The notes under the pieces were generated by a model. It was not told the origin of the DNA. It made no database searches and saw nothing but the letters and a program-made list of their open reading frames with translations. Shown here piece by piece: positions 30,582 to 41,565 of a DNA stretch of 64,000 nt. The stretch covers positions 62,001-126,000 of the forward strand of contig QZKB01000151.1 in the NCBI GenBank assembly GCA_003599415.1, given 5' to 3'. Position 1 is the stretch's first letter. Each line of letters starts with the position of its first letter. The stretch is from Ignavibacteriales bacterium (GTDB taxonomy: Bacteria; Bacteroidota; Ignavibacteria; Ignavibacteriales; SURF-24). Both the position numbers and the translations under genes were made by a program.

Positions 30582-33131
30582 GTGATTAGAATGAGAATAT
30601 TATTCTTCACTCTCCTGATTCTTCCTTTAGTTTCATTTACCCAGACCACGGGGAAAATATCGGGAAAAATTACAGACGAAAGTAGCGAACCAATTATTGG
30701 TGCTAATATTGTTGTTGAGGGAACAAGCCTCGGGGCTTCAGCTGATGTTAACGGGAATTATTTTATCATTAATATCCCGGTTGGAACATACGAATTAAAA
30801 ATAAGCGCTATTGGATATGCTTCCCAGAAAATTGAAAAGGTAAGTATTAATGCGGGACTTACCACTAAAATTAATGCTGCCTTAAAATCATCTTCTGTCC
30901 AGCTTCAGGAAGTTGTCATACAGTATACGCGCCCGGCAGTTCAAAAAGATTTAACTTCTAAAATGCAGGGTTTTGAAATTGAAGACATCCAGGCTCTTCC
31001 CGTTAAGGGTTCTGTAAAAGATATTATTACAAAACAGGCCGGTATAAGCGCAGACATTTCTACAACTCCTGTTACCTCTCAGCCTGTGTTTGGGCAGTTT
31101 GCTACAATACCCAGCGATGGATTGCATTTCCGCGGCGGCAGAACAAACGAAACTGTTTATTTACTGGACGGTATCAATGTTACTGATCAGCTTTGGGGCG
31201 GTTTTAATCTTGATGTTGTAGGTGAGTATACTCTGCAATCAATAAGAACGTTAACAGGAACATTCGGCCCGCAGTACGGCGAGGCAATGTCCGGCGTAAT
31301 ATTGATGAATACATTAGATAATGTAGTGAAAGATTTTAATGTTCAGGCCACAACTTATACAGACAAGCTTGGTAAGAAATCCGGCGAGCAAAACTCCTAT
31401 AACTATGAGGTCCAGTTAAGCGGTCCTGTATATCCATTATCAAATGTTTCATTTTTTGGAAATGCACGGGTATATTCTTCCGACGGATATATTAATGGTT
31501 ACATTTATCCCGACTATATTGATTCGAAGGGTACAGATAAATCCGGTAGTGTTGAAGTTGTTCCTATGGCTTTCAGGGATTCAAGATTATTCTTTGCAAA
31601 ACTTATATGGCAGATTAGTGACGCATTAAAATTCCGGGTTGGTGCCATGAATTCTACCGTTGCACAGGGAGTATATAATCATTATTTCAAATACAATCCT
31701 TATGGAACACCTCATACTCATCTTTATGATGATCTTTTTTATGGAAAGCTTACACACGTACTTTCACCAAGCACTTATTATGATATAACAGTTTCAAATT
31801 ATTCCAGGAAGTTTGTTTCTCACGTTTATGATACGCAGGAAGAATATGAAATTGTAGAACCTGTTGGCGGGGCTGAGTTCTCAATTTCAGGCGGGGATTA
31901 TGTTCGCTTTGACAGCAAGTTTTCCAGGTTGGAAATACAGGGTAACTTTGCCAGCCAGGTAACACAACAGCATTTTATAAATACCGGTTTCACCATTTCA
32001 AAAATGAGAACAATATTAAAAAGAGTTAATCCTTACGGGTGGCAGACACTTGAAGATTATGATCTTAAACCGGAAAAGTATGCCGCATTTATTAATGATA
32101 AAATGGAATTTGAAGATATTGGTATGGTCGTAAACCTTGGTTTAAGATATGACTATGTTAATCCCAACAGAGAATTTATTGAAGACATTACAAAGCCGGA
32201 AGGCTCGGTTGGTAAGGTGAAAGCAAGACATTATATCAGCCCGCGTCTTGGAATAAGTTACCCTATCTCCGACGCTGCCGCATTCAGATTTGGTTATGGG
32301 CATTATTACCAGTATCCGGATTTTTACCAGTCATTCCAGGGAATGAATTCCAAGTACGAATTATATCCGGCGCCGAATGTTAAATCCGTTTCGGGCGCAA
32401 TTGCCAAAGGCGACATCCAGGAAGAGAAAACAATTAATTATGAAGTTGGTGTGCAGGCTCAGTTATCAACTGAAATATCAATTGATGTTACCGGTTTCTA
32501 CAGGAAAATATCCAACCTTATCGGAATTGAAATTATTGAAGGATACCTGACTTCCGGTGATGTTGTAAAAGCACAAAAATTTCCGGTGTTTGATAATGTT
32601 AACTTTGCAACAGTTAAAGGTGTTGAAGTATCACTTTCCAAAAGGCTGAGCAATAACTTCTCGGGTTTTCTGAACTATACATATTCACAATCACTTGTCA
32701 GCAGCTCTTTAGTGTTATCTCAACCCCAGGATGTTTCAAGAACTTTTCCTGCCGATTGGGATCAAACACATTCTTTATCATTTGGTGCAATCTTTTCGTT
32801 TCCGCACCAGTGGGGATTTTCATTGCTCGGAAGTGCGGCGTCAGGATTACCGTATACGTATAATCAATATAAACCTAATGCAGAGCGAGCTCCATGGATA
32901 GGCTCTTTTGATGGATTAGCTTATAAAGAATTTTCACTTGGAAAAATCAATACACGTTTATATGTACAGGTGATGAATATTTTCAACAGGAAAAATGTGT
33001 GGTGGGTTTATGCTGATTCCGGTCAGCCCGGCGTTGATACTAACGCAGCTACTTCTGACGATTATACTAATAATCCTCAGATGTGGGGACCGGGAAGAAG
33101 AATTCAAATTGGGTTTTCAATTAGTTATTAA
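30582..33131 (+). CDS. TonB-dependent outer-membrane receptor with carboxypeptidase-regulatory-like domain (GTG start)
   Basis: GKISGKITDESSEPIIGANIVVEGTSLGASADVNGNYFIINIPVGTYELKISAIGY; plug IITKQAGISADIS...LHFRGGRTNETVYLLDGINVTD; barrel-like C-terminus. Confidence 0.92.
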   Translation: MIRMRILFFTLLILPLVSFTQTTGKISGKITDESSEPIIGANIVVEGTSLGASADVNGNYFIINIPVGTYELKISAIGYASQKIEKVSINAGLTTKINAALKSSSVQLQEVVIQYTRPAVQKDLTSKMQGFEIEDIQALPVKGSVKDIITKQAGISADISTTPVTSQPVFGQFATIPSDGLHFRGGRTNETVYLLDGINVTDQLWGGFNLDVVGEYTLQSIRTLTGTFGPQYGEAMSGVILMNTLDNVVKDFNVQATTYTDKLGKKSGEQNSYNYEVQLSGPVYPLSNVSFFGNARVYSSDGYINGYIYPDYIDSKGTDKSGSVEVVPMAFRDSRLFFAKLIWQISDALKFRVGAMNSTVAQGVYNHYFKYNPYGTPHTHLYDDLFYGKLTHVLSPSTYYDITVSNYSRKFVSHVYDTQEEYEIVEPVGGAEFSISGGDYVRFDSKFSRLEIQGNFASQVTQQHFINTGFTISKMRTILKRVNPYGWQTLEDYDLKPEKYAAFINDKMEFEDIGMVVNLGLRYDYVNPNREFIEDITKPEGSVGKVKARHYISPRLGISYPISDAAAFRFGYGHYYQYPDFYQSFQGMNSKYELYPAPNVKSVSGAIAKGDIQEEKTINYEVGVQAQLSTEISIDVTGFYRKISNLIGIEIIEGYLTSGDVVKAQKFPVFDNVNFATVKGVEVSLSKRLSNNFSGFLNYTYSQSLVSSSLVLSQPQDVSRTFPADWDQTHSLSFGAIFSFPHQWGFSLLGSAASGLPYTYNQYKPNAERAPWIGSFDGLAYKEFSLGKINTRLYVQVMNIFNRKNVWWVYADSGQPGVDTNAATSDDYTNNPQMWGPGRRIQIGFSISY

Positions 33132-33161
33132 TTTTTACTCTTTGTTGGAGAGTATCATTTT

Positions 33162-34166
33162 ATGAAAAGAAAATTTTATTTAACAATACTGTTTCTGCTT
33201 GGTCCAGCAACATTTCTGTTTGCACAGGGAGTTAATTATCGCGGAACTTCAGCGGTAAACTTTCTTAAAATAGGTATGGGTGCAAAGTTAGTCGGAGTTG
33301 CAGAATCAGATATTACCTTCAGCCAGGATGCATCATCGCTGTTCTGGAACCCCGGTTCAATTAGCAGAATAAATAATACAAGCGCAGTGTTTTCATATTC
33401 AACATGGCTGGTAGAAACGAACTTAACTTATTTTGCTTTTACGCTTCCAACAGAATTTGGTACTGCAGGACTTGATGTTACATATTTTACTTCCGGGGAT
33501 ATTGAAGAAACGACTTTGGAAAAGCAGGAGGGAACCGGAAGAGTTGTAAGCGCTAATGATTTATCGATCGGATTGGCGTTTGCAAAAAATCTTACGGACA
33601 GATTCTCTGTAGGCTTAAAGGTAAAGTATATTCGTGAACAGCTTGTTTCTGTAACTGCAGATGCATTTGCTTTTGATATAGGCAGCGTTTTCGTAACATC
33701 ATTTCTTAATAATATGAAGCTTGGAATTTCTCTTTCAAATTTCGGGAGCCAGATGCAGTTTGACGGAAATGATTTGCTTGTTACACATGTAGTTCCTGGA
33801 AGCCCAACAAACAAACAGATTCCTGCAATACTTCAGACCAATGAATGGAACCTGCCATTATTTTTCAGAATAGGATTAGCAACAAATGCATTTGAATATC
33901 AAAACTATAAGCTGGCAGTTAGCTACGCAATTACAGATTCAAGAGATTATGAAACACGCCATAATTTGGGCGCAGCCTTTACATTTATGGATGTTCTTAC
34001 GCTGCGCGGCGGTTACCGTTTTAATTATGATGAAGCAACATTCTCAGCAGGCCTGGGTGTAGCAATACCTTCAGACTTTATGGGTAAAGTAATGTTTGAT
34101 TATGCCTATACAGATTTTGGTGAATTGAAAGATATTCATCAGCTTACAGTTGGATTAAACTTTTAA
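33162..34166 (+). CDS. PorV/PorQ-like outer membrane barrel protein
   Basis: GTSAVNFLKIGMGAKLVGVAESDITFSQDASSLFWNPGSISRINNTSAVFSYSTWL...GLKVKYIREQLVSVTADAFAFDIGSVF...LTLRGGYRFNYDEATFSAGLGV. Confidence 0.8.
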   Translation: MKRKFYLTILFLLGPATFLFAQGVNYRGTSAVNFLKIGMGAKLVGVAESDITFSQDASSLFWNPGSISRINNTSAVFSYSTWLVETNLTYFAFTLPTEFGTAGLDVTYFTSGDIEETTLEKQEGTGRVVSANDLSIGLAFAKNLTDRFSVGLKVKYIREQLVSVTADAFAFDIGSVFVTSFLNNMKLGISLSNFGSQMQFDGNDLLVTHVVPGSPTNKQIPAILQTNEWNLPLFFRIGLATNAFEYQNYKLAVSYAITDSRDYETRHNLGAAFTFMDVLTLRGGYRFNYDEATFSAGLGVAIPSDFMGKVMFDYAYTDFGELKDIHQLTVGLNF

Positions 34167-34192
34167 TCTTAGTTAACAAAAGAGTTTATAAA

Positions 34193-35563
34193 ATGAAAAG
34201 AAATAGTTTTACACCAACTTTAGTTTTGATAATACCGGCTGCAATCATTGTACTGGTATTTTTCCTGTTGCAATTAGCGGGTTGTATGGTTGACCGCGAA
34301 CCAACAGCGCCGACAGAAATTACTCGTCCCCAGCCGTTTACACTTGAACCATCAAACGGTACATTAAAGATTGGGCTATCTTCCGCAGTAAAAATGGTTT
34401 TTGATGAGCCGATGAACTTAAGCACTTTCAACGGCCGGTTCACGTTAAAGGATAAAGCCGGGAATATGGTTGAAGGTACGTTTGAAGGTTCCGACTCTGT
34501 AATAACTTTCCGTCCTTCTTCGGCATTACAAAAAGCGACCATTTATTATGCGGAGTTAAAAGGCAGGGTAAGAGATGCAAACAATAATTCAATTGAAGTT
34601 AATGGTGAAGCGGTTTTAGATGATACGACTGTAATTTTTAATAACTGGTTTTATACTCAGGGGGATTATTCAACAGGCGGTTATTATAATATTTATCTGC
34701 GCGATAAAAAAGACGGCTCAATAAGAGTATTTAGTTACCTCGATAGTATGATTACAAAAATATCTTCTCTTTCGGCACCGGAAGGAATGATAACTTCTTC
34801 AGATGGTAATTATATTTTTGTAAGCAATACCGGAAAGAACAAAGTTGAAATTTATAATTCATCAACCTTTACGCTTGAAACCTCACTGGATGTTCCAGCT
34901 AATCCCTCCAATCTTGCTGCAAACGGTGATTACGTTTATGTAATAAGTGTAAACGGAAAAGCAATTACAAAAATCAAGGCTTCAACCAAATCTGTTGAAT
35001 CAACATTTTCTCTCTCGTTCTATCCCGGTAAGCTTGCAATATCTTCAGACGGAACTATACTTTATACATTTGACCAGACCAAAAGAGATCTTTATTTAAT
35101 TAATTCTTCAAACGGATCAACTATAAAGAAAATCAGTAGTGCGGTTGATAAACTTGTATCAGGTGAAATTAAATTTGATAACAATTCAAGCACGTTATAT
35201 ATATGTGACGCAGAAGGTTTTAAATTGAGATCATTAGACAAGGACGGGGCTGCGCTACAAACAATCTTTACTTATCCGAATAATGTAAAACCGGTTGACG
35301 TTGCTTTCAATGAGCAATTTTTATATGTCGCATCGGGGAAATCAATTTATAAATACGACAAAGCTACAAACACTGCAGTTGATACTGTTACATTTTTAAA
35401 TGCAGTTAAAGCATTAACGCTTCTTCCTTCAAATGAAATAATTTTTGCAACGCTTGCCACATCAATTTCAATAATAGATGAAAAAACATTTTTCATACTT
35501 GAAGAAAAAGACCTTGCAAGCTCCGGTATAGAAAGTATAATTTCAAGCACAAAGAAGTTCTAA
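34193..35563 (+). CDS. Lipoprotein with bacterial Ig-like (SbsA-type) domain and YncE/NHL-like beta-propeller
   Basis: Lipobox LQLAGC; EPSNGTLKIGLSSAVKMVFDEPMNLSTFNGRFTLKD; repeated beta-propeller blades (SSDGNYIFVSNTGKNKVEIYNSSTF, AISSDGTILYTFDQ). Confidence 0.75.
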   Translation: MKRNSFTPTLVLIIPAAIIVLVFFLLQLAGCMVDREPTAPTEITRPQPFTLEPSNGTLKIGLSSAVKMVFDEPMNLSTFNGRFTLKDKAGNMVEGTFEGSDSVITFRPSSALQKATIYYAELKGRVRDANNNSIEVNGEAVLDDTTVIFNNWFYTQGDYSTGGYYNIYLRDKKDGSIRVFSYLDSMITKISSLSAPEGMITSSDGNYIFVSNTGKNKVEIYNSSTFTLETSLDVPANPSNLAANGDYVYVISVNGKAITKIKASTKSVESTFSLSFYPGKLAISSDGTILYTFDQTKRDLYLINSSNGSTIKKISSAVDKLVSGEIKFDNNSSTLYICDAEGFKLRSLDKDGAALQTIFTYPNNVKPVDVAFNEQFLYVASGKSIYKYDKATNTAVDTVTFLNAVKALTLLPSNEIIFATLATSISIIDEKTFFILEEKDLASSGIESIISSTKKF

Positions 35564-35581
35564 AATCAAAAGAGTTTTAAG

Positions 35582-37702
35582 ATGAAGAACAATTACATAT
35601 TATCAATACTAATTACGCTTATAATTGCACCGGTACTTCTTGGGCAGGCAGACCCAATGCTTTACCAGCGCTGGAATATAATGAATATAAACAGAGTACG
35701 AACTGAATTTAATAATACAGGTTTACTATGCGACGGCAATGAGCAAAGTCTTCCACTGGCACATTCACCATCCTTTGAATATCCGAATGGGAGCGGAATT
35801 AATTATGGCACTGCCGTTGGTGTTGTAATAGGAGCTCCTGCAGGACAGGATCCGGCAGCAGTTGGCGGCGATAACCCGGATAACGAAGCGTACCTTGACG
35901 GGACGATGGATGAAGGCCCTGCGGCATTCTGGGATGAAGAACATTTTGCTCCGTATCCAGAAGTAGTTGGTGGAAGCAAAGCCGCGATGAGTAATGATAA
36001 ATTAACCTGGCCAACAAGCGGTACAAATAAAGGATGGCCAGGAACTGTACCCGGAACTTCTACTCCATTATTGGTTGGTTCAGAAGGGTGGCCGGGAATT
36101 GGTGAAAGCGGAGAAAGAATTGCCGACCAGGAAACATACTCTGTAATGTATGGCTGGCGGGGAACAGATGAAGGCAATACAAACAGAAGATGGCTTAACA
36201 CAAGCATGGAAATGCGTGGACTTGCATGGACAGGCGAACTTTACCAGGATTTTATAATCTGGATTTTTGTAGTAAGAAATATTTCTTCTGCGCCAATTAA
36301 AGATATGCGCGTTGGTATTCATAGCGATTTCAGCTATCTGCCTCTTTCTTTTTCGCCAACAAGCACAGGAGATGATGACAGGCATTATTATGATAAAGAA
36401 CTTCAGCTTGCATATGGAACAGATGATAATGGTTATGAAGTTAGCCCTGCCGGTAATACTCTTGGTGCTTCAGATATTGCATGGAGCGGCACAATGGCTT
36501 TAAGGATGCCCGGCGGAGATAACAAAGTACACACTTATGATGCGTTCCATTTCTGGATGTCCGCCACAACTCCTGCGGGTAACGGTGCGGATAAAGCGTT
36601 GTACTATAAATACAACCTTGCAAACCAGAGTGATCCGCAGGATAGTGATAAAGATGGCATTGATGATGACTTTGATGAAAATGGAATACCTGACGACCAG
36701 GAAGGTGGACAGGGATATTATTTAGGTTTAGGTGCAGATGGAATTCAATTGCTTGGCTCGGATGCCTTTACCTTAAATCCGGGGGAAACAGATACTCTTA
36801 TTTTTGCAACGGTGTTTGGTTCGTCAAAAAAAGGTTTGTACAAAGCAGCTAACAATGCACTAACACTTTTTAATTCCGGCTGGAAAGTTGTTAAAGCACC
36901 AGCTGCTCCAAAAGTTGAAATTATTCCTCAGGATGGTAAAAATATAATTTATTTCAGCACTGAAAGTGAAAAAGAAGAAAAATTTGAAGGATATAAAATT
37001 TATCGTTCCGTTGATGATGGCGTTAACTGGGGAACAGAAACTTTTACGGATTTTGCCGGTGGGCTGCATTATATTCCCCTGGAACAATATGATAAAGTTG
37101 ATAACATAAAAGGTTATTACCAGACGCTTCCCGAATTTGCATGGTACTACCTTGGAAATGAAACCGGTTTGCCGACATTAAAAGTAATTGTGGATGAGCA
37201 GTTAAGTGTTTTTAAAAAGGGAGATACAGTTCGTGTTTATACGGATGACCAGGTTATTAACGGACAGAAATACAGGTATTACATTGCAGCTTACGATACC
37301 GGTAATGGAATCACCGGCCCGCTTGAAAACACTGCCGCCTCAACTCCGGTGGTAGGTTCAAACACTGTACAGGTTGTGCCTCACGCTGCAATTTCTATAG
37401 GCGATGTGTCTAATGTGAAAGTTGTGCCTAATCCTTATGTTGTTGCTAACGGTTGGGAAGTGGGCAAGGAACACATACTTCAGTTTACTCATCTTCCTGC
37501 AAGTGCAACTATAAGAATTTATAATGCAGCAGGTGAATTAGTAAGAACAATTGAACATCAGTCAGCGAATGCATTAGCGCCAAGTATTGCAATATGGGAT
37601 TTGAAAAACGAGAACCAGCAGCTTATAAGTGCAGGATTGTATTTCTTCCACATGGAATCACCTGCAGGTTCTGCACAAGGAAAGTTTATTGTAATCTTAT
37701 AA
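35582..37702 (+). CDS. Large secreted protein of unknown function, fibronectin-type segment and T9SS-like C-terminus
   Basis: Signal peptide; DSDKDGIDDDFDENGIPDDQEGG acidic repeat; C-terminus NVKVVPNPYVVANGWEVGKEHILQFTHLPASATIRIYNAAGELVRTI...SAGLYFFHME. Confidence 0.65.
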   Translation: MKNNYILSILITLIIAPVLLGQADPMLYQRWNIMNINRVRTEFNNTGLLCDGNEQSLPLAHSPSFEYPNGSGINYGTAVGVVIGAPAGQDPAAVGGDNPDNEAYLDGTMDEGPAAFWDEEHFAPYPEVVGGSKAAMSNDKLTWPTSGTNKGWPGTVPGTSTPLLVGSEGWPGIGESGERIADQETYSVMYGWRGTDEGNTNRRWLNTSMEMRGLAWTGELYQDFIIWIFVVRNISSAPIKDMRVGIHSDFSYLPLSFSPTSTGDDDRHYYDKELQLAYGTDDNGYEVSPAGNTLGASDIAWSGTMALRMPGGDNKVHTYDAFHFWMSATTPAGNGADKALYYKYNLANQSDPQDSDKDGIDDDFDENGIPDDQEGGQGYYLGLGADGIQLLGSDAFTLNPGETDTLIFATVFGSSKKGLYKAANNALTLFNSGWKVVKAPAAPKVEIIPQDGKNIIYFSTESEKEEKFEGYKIYRSVDDGVNWGTETFTDFAGGLHYIPLEQYDKVDNIKGYYQTLPEFAWYYLGNETGLPTLKVIVDEQLSVFKKGDTVRVYTDDQVINGQKYRYYIAAYDTGNGITGPLENTAASTPVVGSNTVQVVPHAAISIGDVSNVKVVPNPYVVANGWEVGKEHILQFTHLPASATIRIYNAAGELVRTIEHQSANALAPSIAIWDLKNENQQLISAGLYFFHMESPAGSAQGKFIVIL

Positions 37703-39844
37703 ATGAAGCATCTTCTTAAATATTGTTTGTTGAACACAATAACTGCTCTTGCAATTTTATCCTCTGCAGAGATAATTGCACAGGACAAGCAGTTTACTTT
37801 AAAGAATGAGAATATTGAGTTTATACTTTCTGATAAGCTTAGCGGAAAATTTTTATCAAAGGATAAAAGTGAATTATCCGTTTCTGAAAAAGTAGTAAAA
37901 GTGATTATTGATGATAAAGAATTATCCTTTCAGAAAGCCGTGTTAAAGAAGATGAAATTATTCGGTAATGAATTTCTTATTCTGGATGCTAAAGATGAAG
38001 ATGGATTGATTAATCTTTCGGTTAAAATTATTTCAGACGAAAAATATCCGGGGACTCTTACTTTTGAAAGTAAACTAAAAAATATTTCTGCCGGTAAGAT
38101 TTCAGTTGGTGAAATATCATTGTTCAACTTTTTACTTGATGCTAAGAATTTTGATGAAGACAGTTCTTATAAATTCTGGACGTTTCAGGGCGGAACTTAC
38201 GAGACAAGACGAGACTGGATATTTCCTTTAAATAAAAATTTTTACAGCGAAAACTTGATGGGAATGAATGCTGCCGATTATGGCGGCGGAATGCCTGTAG
38301 TAGACTTCTGGACAAAGGAAGCCGGAATTGCATTCGCATCAATATCTGATAAACCTGAGTGGATTTCATTTCCTGTTAAAGTTTTGGAGAACGGCAAAGT
38401 TTCTTTTTCAATTAACGATACGACTAAAAAGATTTTAAAACCGGAGGAGGAGATAACACTTGTTCCGGTATCTGTTATATTTCATAACGGCGATTACTTT
38501 AACGCCCTTAAAATTTATTCTGATATAATTAAAGGAAAATGGTTTTCTACTCCTTCTAGTGAACAGCAGGCTCTTGAGCCAGAATGGTGTGCCTGGGGAT
38601 ATGAAAGAAACTTCTCCATAGAGCAAATCAAAAGAACTCTTCCTATGGCTCAAGAGCTTGACTTTAAATGGGCAACCATTGATGACGGTTGGCAGAACGC
38701 TGACGGGGACTGGAATCTTGATAGGAATAAATTCCCAGGAGGCGAGAAGGAATTTAAAGAGCTTGTTGATTTGATTCATTCATATAAAATGAAAGCGCGG
38801 TTGTGGTGGGTGCCTTTATCTGCAAGCGATTCATCTTACAACGCAATTCACTTTCCCGACAAGATGAATGAACGAACAATGAAAATGCAAAGCAAAGTTG
38901 CATTGGAACATCCAGACTGGTTTATACTGGATAAGGATGGAAACAGAGTTCAGATTTCATGGTGGAATTCATTTTATCTTTGTCCTGCTGTTAAAGAAGT
39001 AAGAGACTATTATAAAGATTTTACTAAAAAGGTTTTTGATGACTGGGATTTTGATGGTTTCAAAATAGACGGGCAGAATTTCAATGCAGTACCGCCCTGC
39101 TATAACCCGGCTCATCATCATAAATCCCCATATGAATCGACTTATGCTGTACCGGAATATTTCAAAGACATATTAACAACGATAAAAAACATAAAAAAGG
39201 ATGCGGTCATTCAGCTTTGTCCGTGCGGTACAAATTTTTCAGTTTATAATATTCCTTATACAAATCAATTCGTCGGATCAGATCCTACAAGTCCATGGCA
39301 GGTAAGGCTGCGCGCCAAAACTTATAAGGCATTAGTTGGAAACAATATTGCTTACAGCGGAGACCATGTTGAATTGACGTGCAGAAAGTGGAGCGATAAA
39401 GAAAATAAGTTTATAGTTATTGGTCCCGAAGATTTTGCATCCACAGTTGGACTTGGCGGAGTAATATCAACAAAATTTACTCATCCCGATATTACGCAGG
39501 TTGATTCAAGCTTTATGTTAACTCCGGAGAAAAAAGAAATCTGGAAAAACTGGATGAAGATTTACAATGATGAAAGAATTTCTGAAGGTGAATATCTTAA
39601 TCTTTATGACATCGCCTTTGATAAGCCGGAAACGCATCTGATTAAAAAAGAAAATACTTTTTACTATTCATTCTTTTCAAATGAAGAATATAACGGACAG
39701 GTTGAACTACGTGGTCTTGAGAAAGGAAACTATGAAGTGTTCGACTTTGTAAACGACAAAAATTTAGGTGAAGTAAACAGCAATAATCCTTTTCTGAAAA
39801 TCAATTTTAAAGATTATCTTCTCCTTCGTCTGAAAAAAATCTAA
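37703..39844 (+). CDS. Secreted GH36/melibiase-like glycoside hydrolase (paralog of 14575-16653)
   Basis: EWCAWGYERNFSIEQIKRTLPMAQELDFKWATIDDGWQNADGDW...DFDGFKIDGQNFNAVPPCYNPAHHH...CPCGTNFSVY...SPWQVRLRAKTYKALVGNNIAYSGDHVEL. Confidence 0.75.
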   Translation: MKHLLKYCLLNTITALAILSSAEIIAQDKQFTLKNENIEFILSDKLSGKFLSKDKSELSVSEKVVKVIIDDKELSFQKAVLKKMKLFGNEFLILDAKDEDGLINLSVKIISDEKYPGTLTFESKLKNISAGKISVGEISLFNFLLDAKNFDEDSSYKFWTFQGGTYETRRDWIFPLNKNFYSENLMGMNAADYGGGMPVVDFWTKEAGIAFASISDKPEWISFPVKVLENGKVSFSINDTTKKILKPEEEITLVPVSVIFHNGDYFNALKIYSDIIKGKWFSTPSSEQQALEPEWCAWGYERNFSIEQIKRTLPMAQELDFKWATIDDGWQNADGDWNLDRNKFPGGEKEFKELVDLIHSYKMKARLWWVPLSASDSSYNAIHFPDKMNERTMKMQSKVALEHPDWFILDKDGNRVQISWWNSFYLCPAVKEVRDYYKDFTKKVFDDWDFDGFKIDGQNFNAVPPCYNPAHHHKSPYESTYAVPEYFKDILTTIKNIKKDAVIQLCPCGTNFSVYNIPYTNQFVGSDPTSPWQVRLRAKTYKALVGNNIAYSGDHVELTCRKWSDKENKFIVIGPEDFASTVGLGGVISTKFTHPDITQVDSSFMLTPEKKEIWKNWMKIYNDERISEGEYLNLYDIAFDKPETHLIKKENTFYYSFFSNEEYNGQVELRGLEKGNYEVFDFVNDKNLGEVNSNNPFLKINFKDYLLLRLKKI

Positions 39845-39858
39845 TTGCGGAAAACTTA

Positions 39859-41538
39859 ATGAACAGAATTTTAAATACTTTTATTTGTCTTATATCGTTT
39901 TCACTAAACGTTACTTTTGCTCAGTCAGAAGTTACTTATCTTCCTTCCGATGCTAAATTTCCTAATCCTGAACGCGGTTTTTATACCCATACTGAAGGTT
40001 GGAATGATGCCGGTGCGCTTACAGCTTCGCAGTTAAGCGGATTGAAAAGCAAGAACCAGACATTAATTTTACGGTTGTATTACATCCCCAAATGGAGAAA
40101 CGCTGATCTGCCTTCAACCTTTCTTAATATGCTTCAGAAAGATTTTAATACTATGCGGCAATACGGAGTTAAATGCATCCTGCGTTTTGCATACTCAAAT
40201 GCAATCGGAACTGCTGATGCACCGTTGAGTGTAGTACTTAATCATCTTGAACAACTTAAACCTTACCTTCAAGCGAATTATGATGTAATAGCGTTTATGC
40301 AAGCCGGTTTCATAGGAGCCTGGGGCGAATGGCATTCATCCACAAATAATCTTGATAATACTTCAAGCAGATCCGCAATCCTGAAAAAGATTCTTGAAGT
40401 GCTTCCGCCGGAAAGGATGGCACAGGTAAGAACACCATACTTTAAGCAATCTATTTTTAACAATTATAATCCATTAACTGAAGAGCAGGCTTTTACACAA
40501 ACAGAATTTTCACGTACAGGTCATCATAATGATTGCTTTCTTGCAAGCGAAGATGATTATGGAACATACCAGGATACAACAAAAGACAAAACTTACATTT
40601 CACTGGATACACGTTTTGTTCCGATTGGAGGAGAAACCTGTAATCCAACAACATATTCGGAATGTGTAAATGCAATTTACCAGGTTCAAAGATTGCATTG
40701 GACTTATGTTAACAGCAATTATCATCAGACTGTTTTAGGCAACTGGCAGAAATCGGGCTGCTATGATGAATTTGTTAAGAAGTTAGGTTACAGGTTTGAG
40801 TTAATTGACGGGCAGTTTACCGATTCTACAAAACCGAATGGTACATTATCGGTAAAATTGAAAATAAGAAATATCGGCTATGCATCACTTTACAACCCGC
40901 GTGATGTTGAAATGATTTTAAGAAATGAAGCCGACACTTTTTTTGTAAAGCTTGATACTGATCCGCGATTGATTATGTCCGGCGATACAGTTGAGATTAC
41001 TGCTGACCTCGGTATCCCGTCAACTATTAATGATGGTAATTATGAATTGCTTTTAAATCTTCCCGATCTGCTTTCGTCAATTCATTATAATCCTGCTTAT
41101 TCAATCAGGCTTGCAAATATGGATTTATGGGAGCAGGTTACTGGTTACAACAAACTGAATGTAATGGTAAATATTAATCAGAATAATTCTTCACCGGATT
41201 ATACAGGTATAAAAGTATTTGAACCATTAACAATTCCAACATCCGTTGAAGATGAGAGAAAGAGCAATCGATTGGATTATAAACTTAAAGTGAGCAACTA
41301 CCCAAATCCTTTTAATAATGAAACAAAAATAGTTTATAACTTAGACCGGGCAGGAGACGCGACATTAAAAATTTATAATATGCTTGGGCAGGAAATTCAA
41401 ACTCTTGTTAATGAAACGCAGGATATAGGTGAATACGAAGTTGACTTTAGTACAGATAATTTATCCAGCGGTATTTATTTTTATGTGCTAAAAATAAAAA
41501 GCCAGGTGGCAACCGGCAAAATGATTTTGTTAAAATAA
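39859..41538 (+). CDS. Secreted DUF4874/DUF4832 protein with T9SS sorting domain
   Basis: FPNPERGFYTHTEGW...TLILRLYYIPKWRNADLPSTFLNMLQKDFNTMRQYGVKCILRFAYS...FMQAGFIGAWGEWHSS; C-terminus VSNYPNPFNNETKIVYNL...GIYFYVLKIKSQVATGKMILLK. Confidence 0.8.
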   Translation: MNRILNTFICLISFSLNVTFAQSEVTYLPSDAKFPNPERGFYTHTEGWNDAGALTASQLSGLKSKNQTLILRLYYIPKWRNADLPSTFLNMLQKDFNTMRQYGVKCILRFAYSNAIGTADAPLSVVLNHLEQLKPYLQANYDVIAFMQAGFIGAWGEWHSSTNNLDNTSSRSAILKKILEVLPPERMAQVRTPYFKQSIFNNYNPLTEEQAFTQTEFSRTGHHNDCFLASEDDYGTYQDTTKDKTYISLDTRFVPIGGETCNPTTYSECVNAIYQVQRLHWTYVNSNYHQTVLGNWQKSGCYDEFVKKLGYRFELIDGQFTDSTKPNGTLSVKLKIRNIGYASLYNPRDVEMILRNEADTFFVKLDTDPRLIMSGDTVEITADLGIPSTINDGNYELLLNLPDLLSSIHYNPAYSIRLANMDLWEQVTGYNKLNVMVNINQNNSSPDYTGIKVFEPLTIPTSVEDERKSNRLDYKLKVSNYPNPFNNETKIVYNLDRAGDATLKIYNMLGQEIQTLVNETQDIGEYEVDFSTDNLSSGIYFYVLKIKSQVATGKMILLK

Positions 41539-41565
41539 ACCGAACTAAGTTTTACAAGAGGTAAA

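Noticed and set aside
33132-33161. ACTCT...AGAGT hairpin between receptor and PorV-like gene
   Set aside because: Only 5-bp arms, no T-tract, overlaps the likely ribosome-binding site.
35803-36207. 134-aa minus-strand ORF
   Set aside because: Shadow ORF of the 35582-37702 secreted protein.
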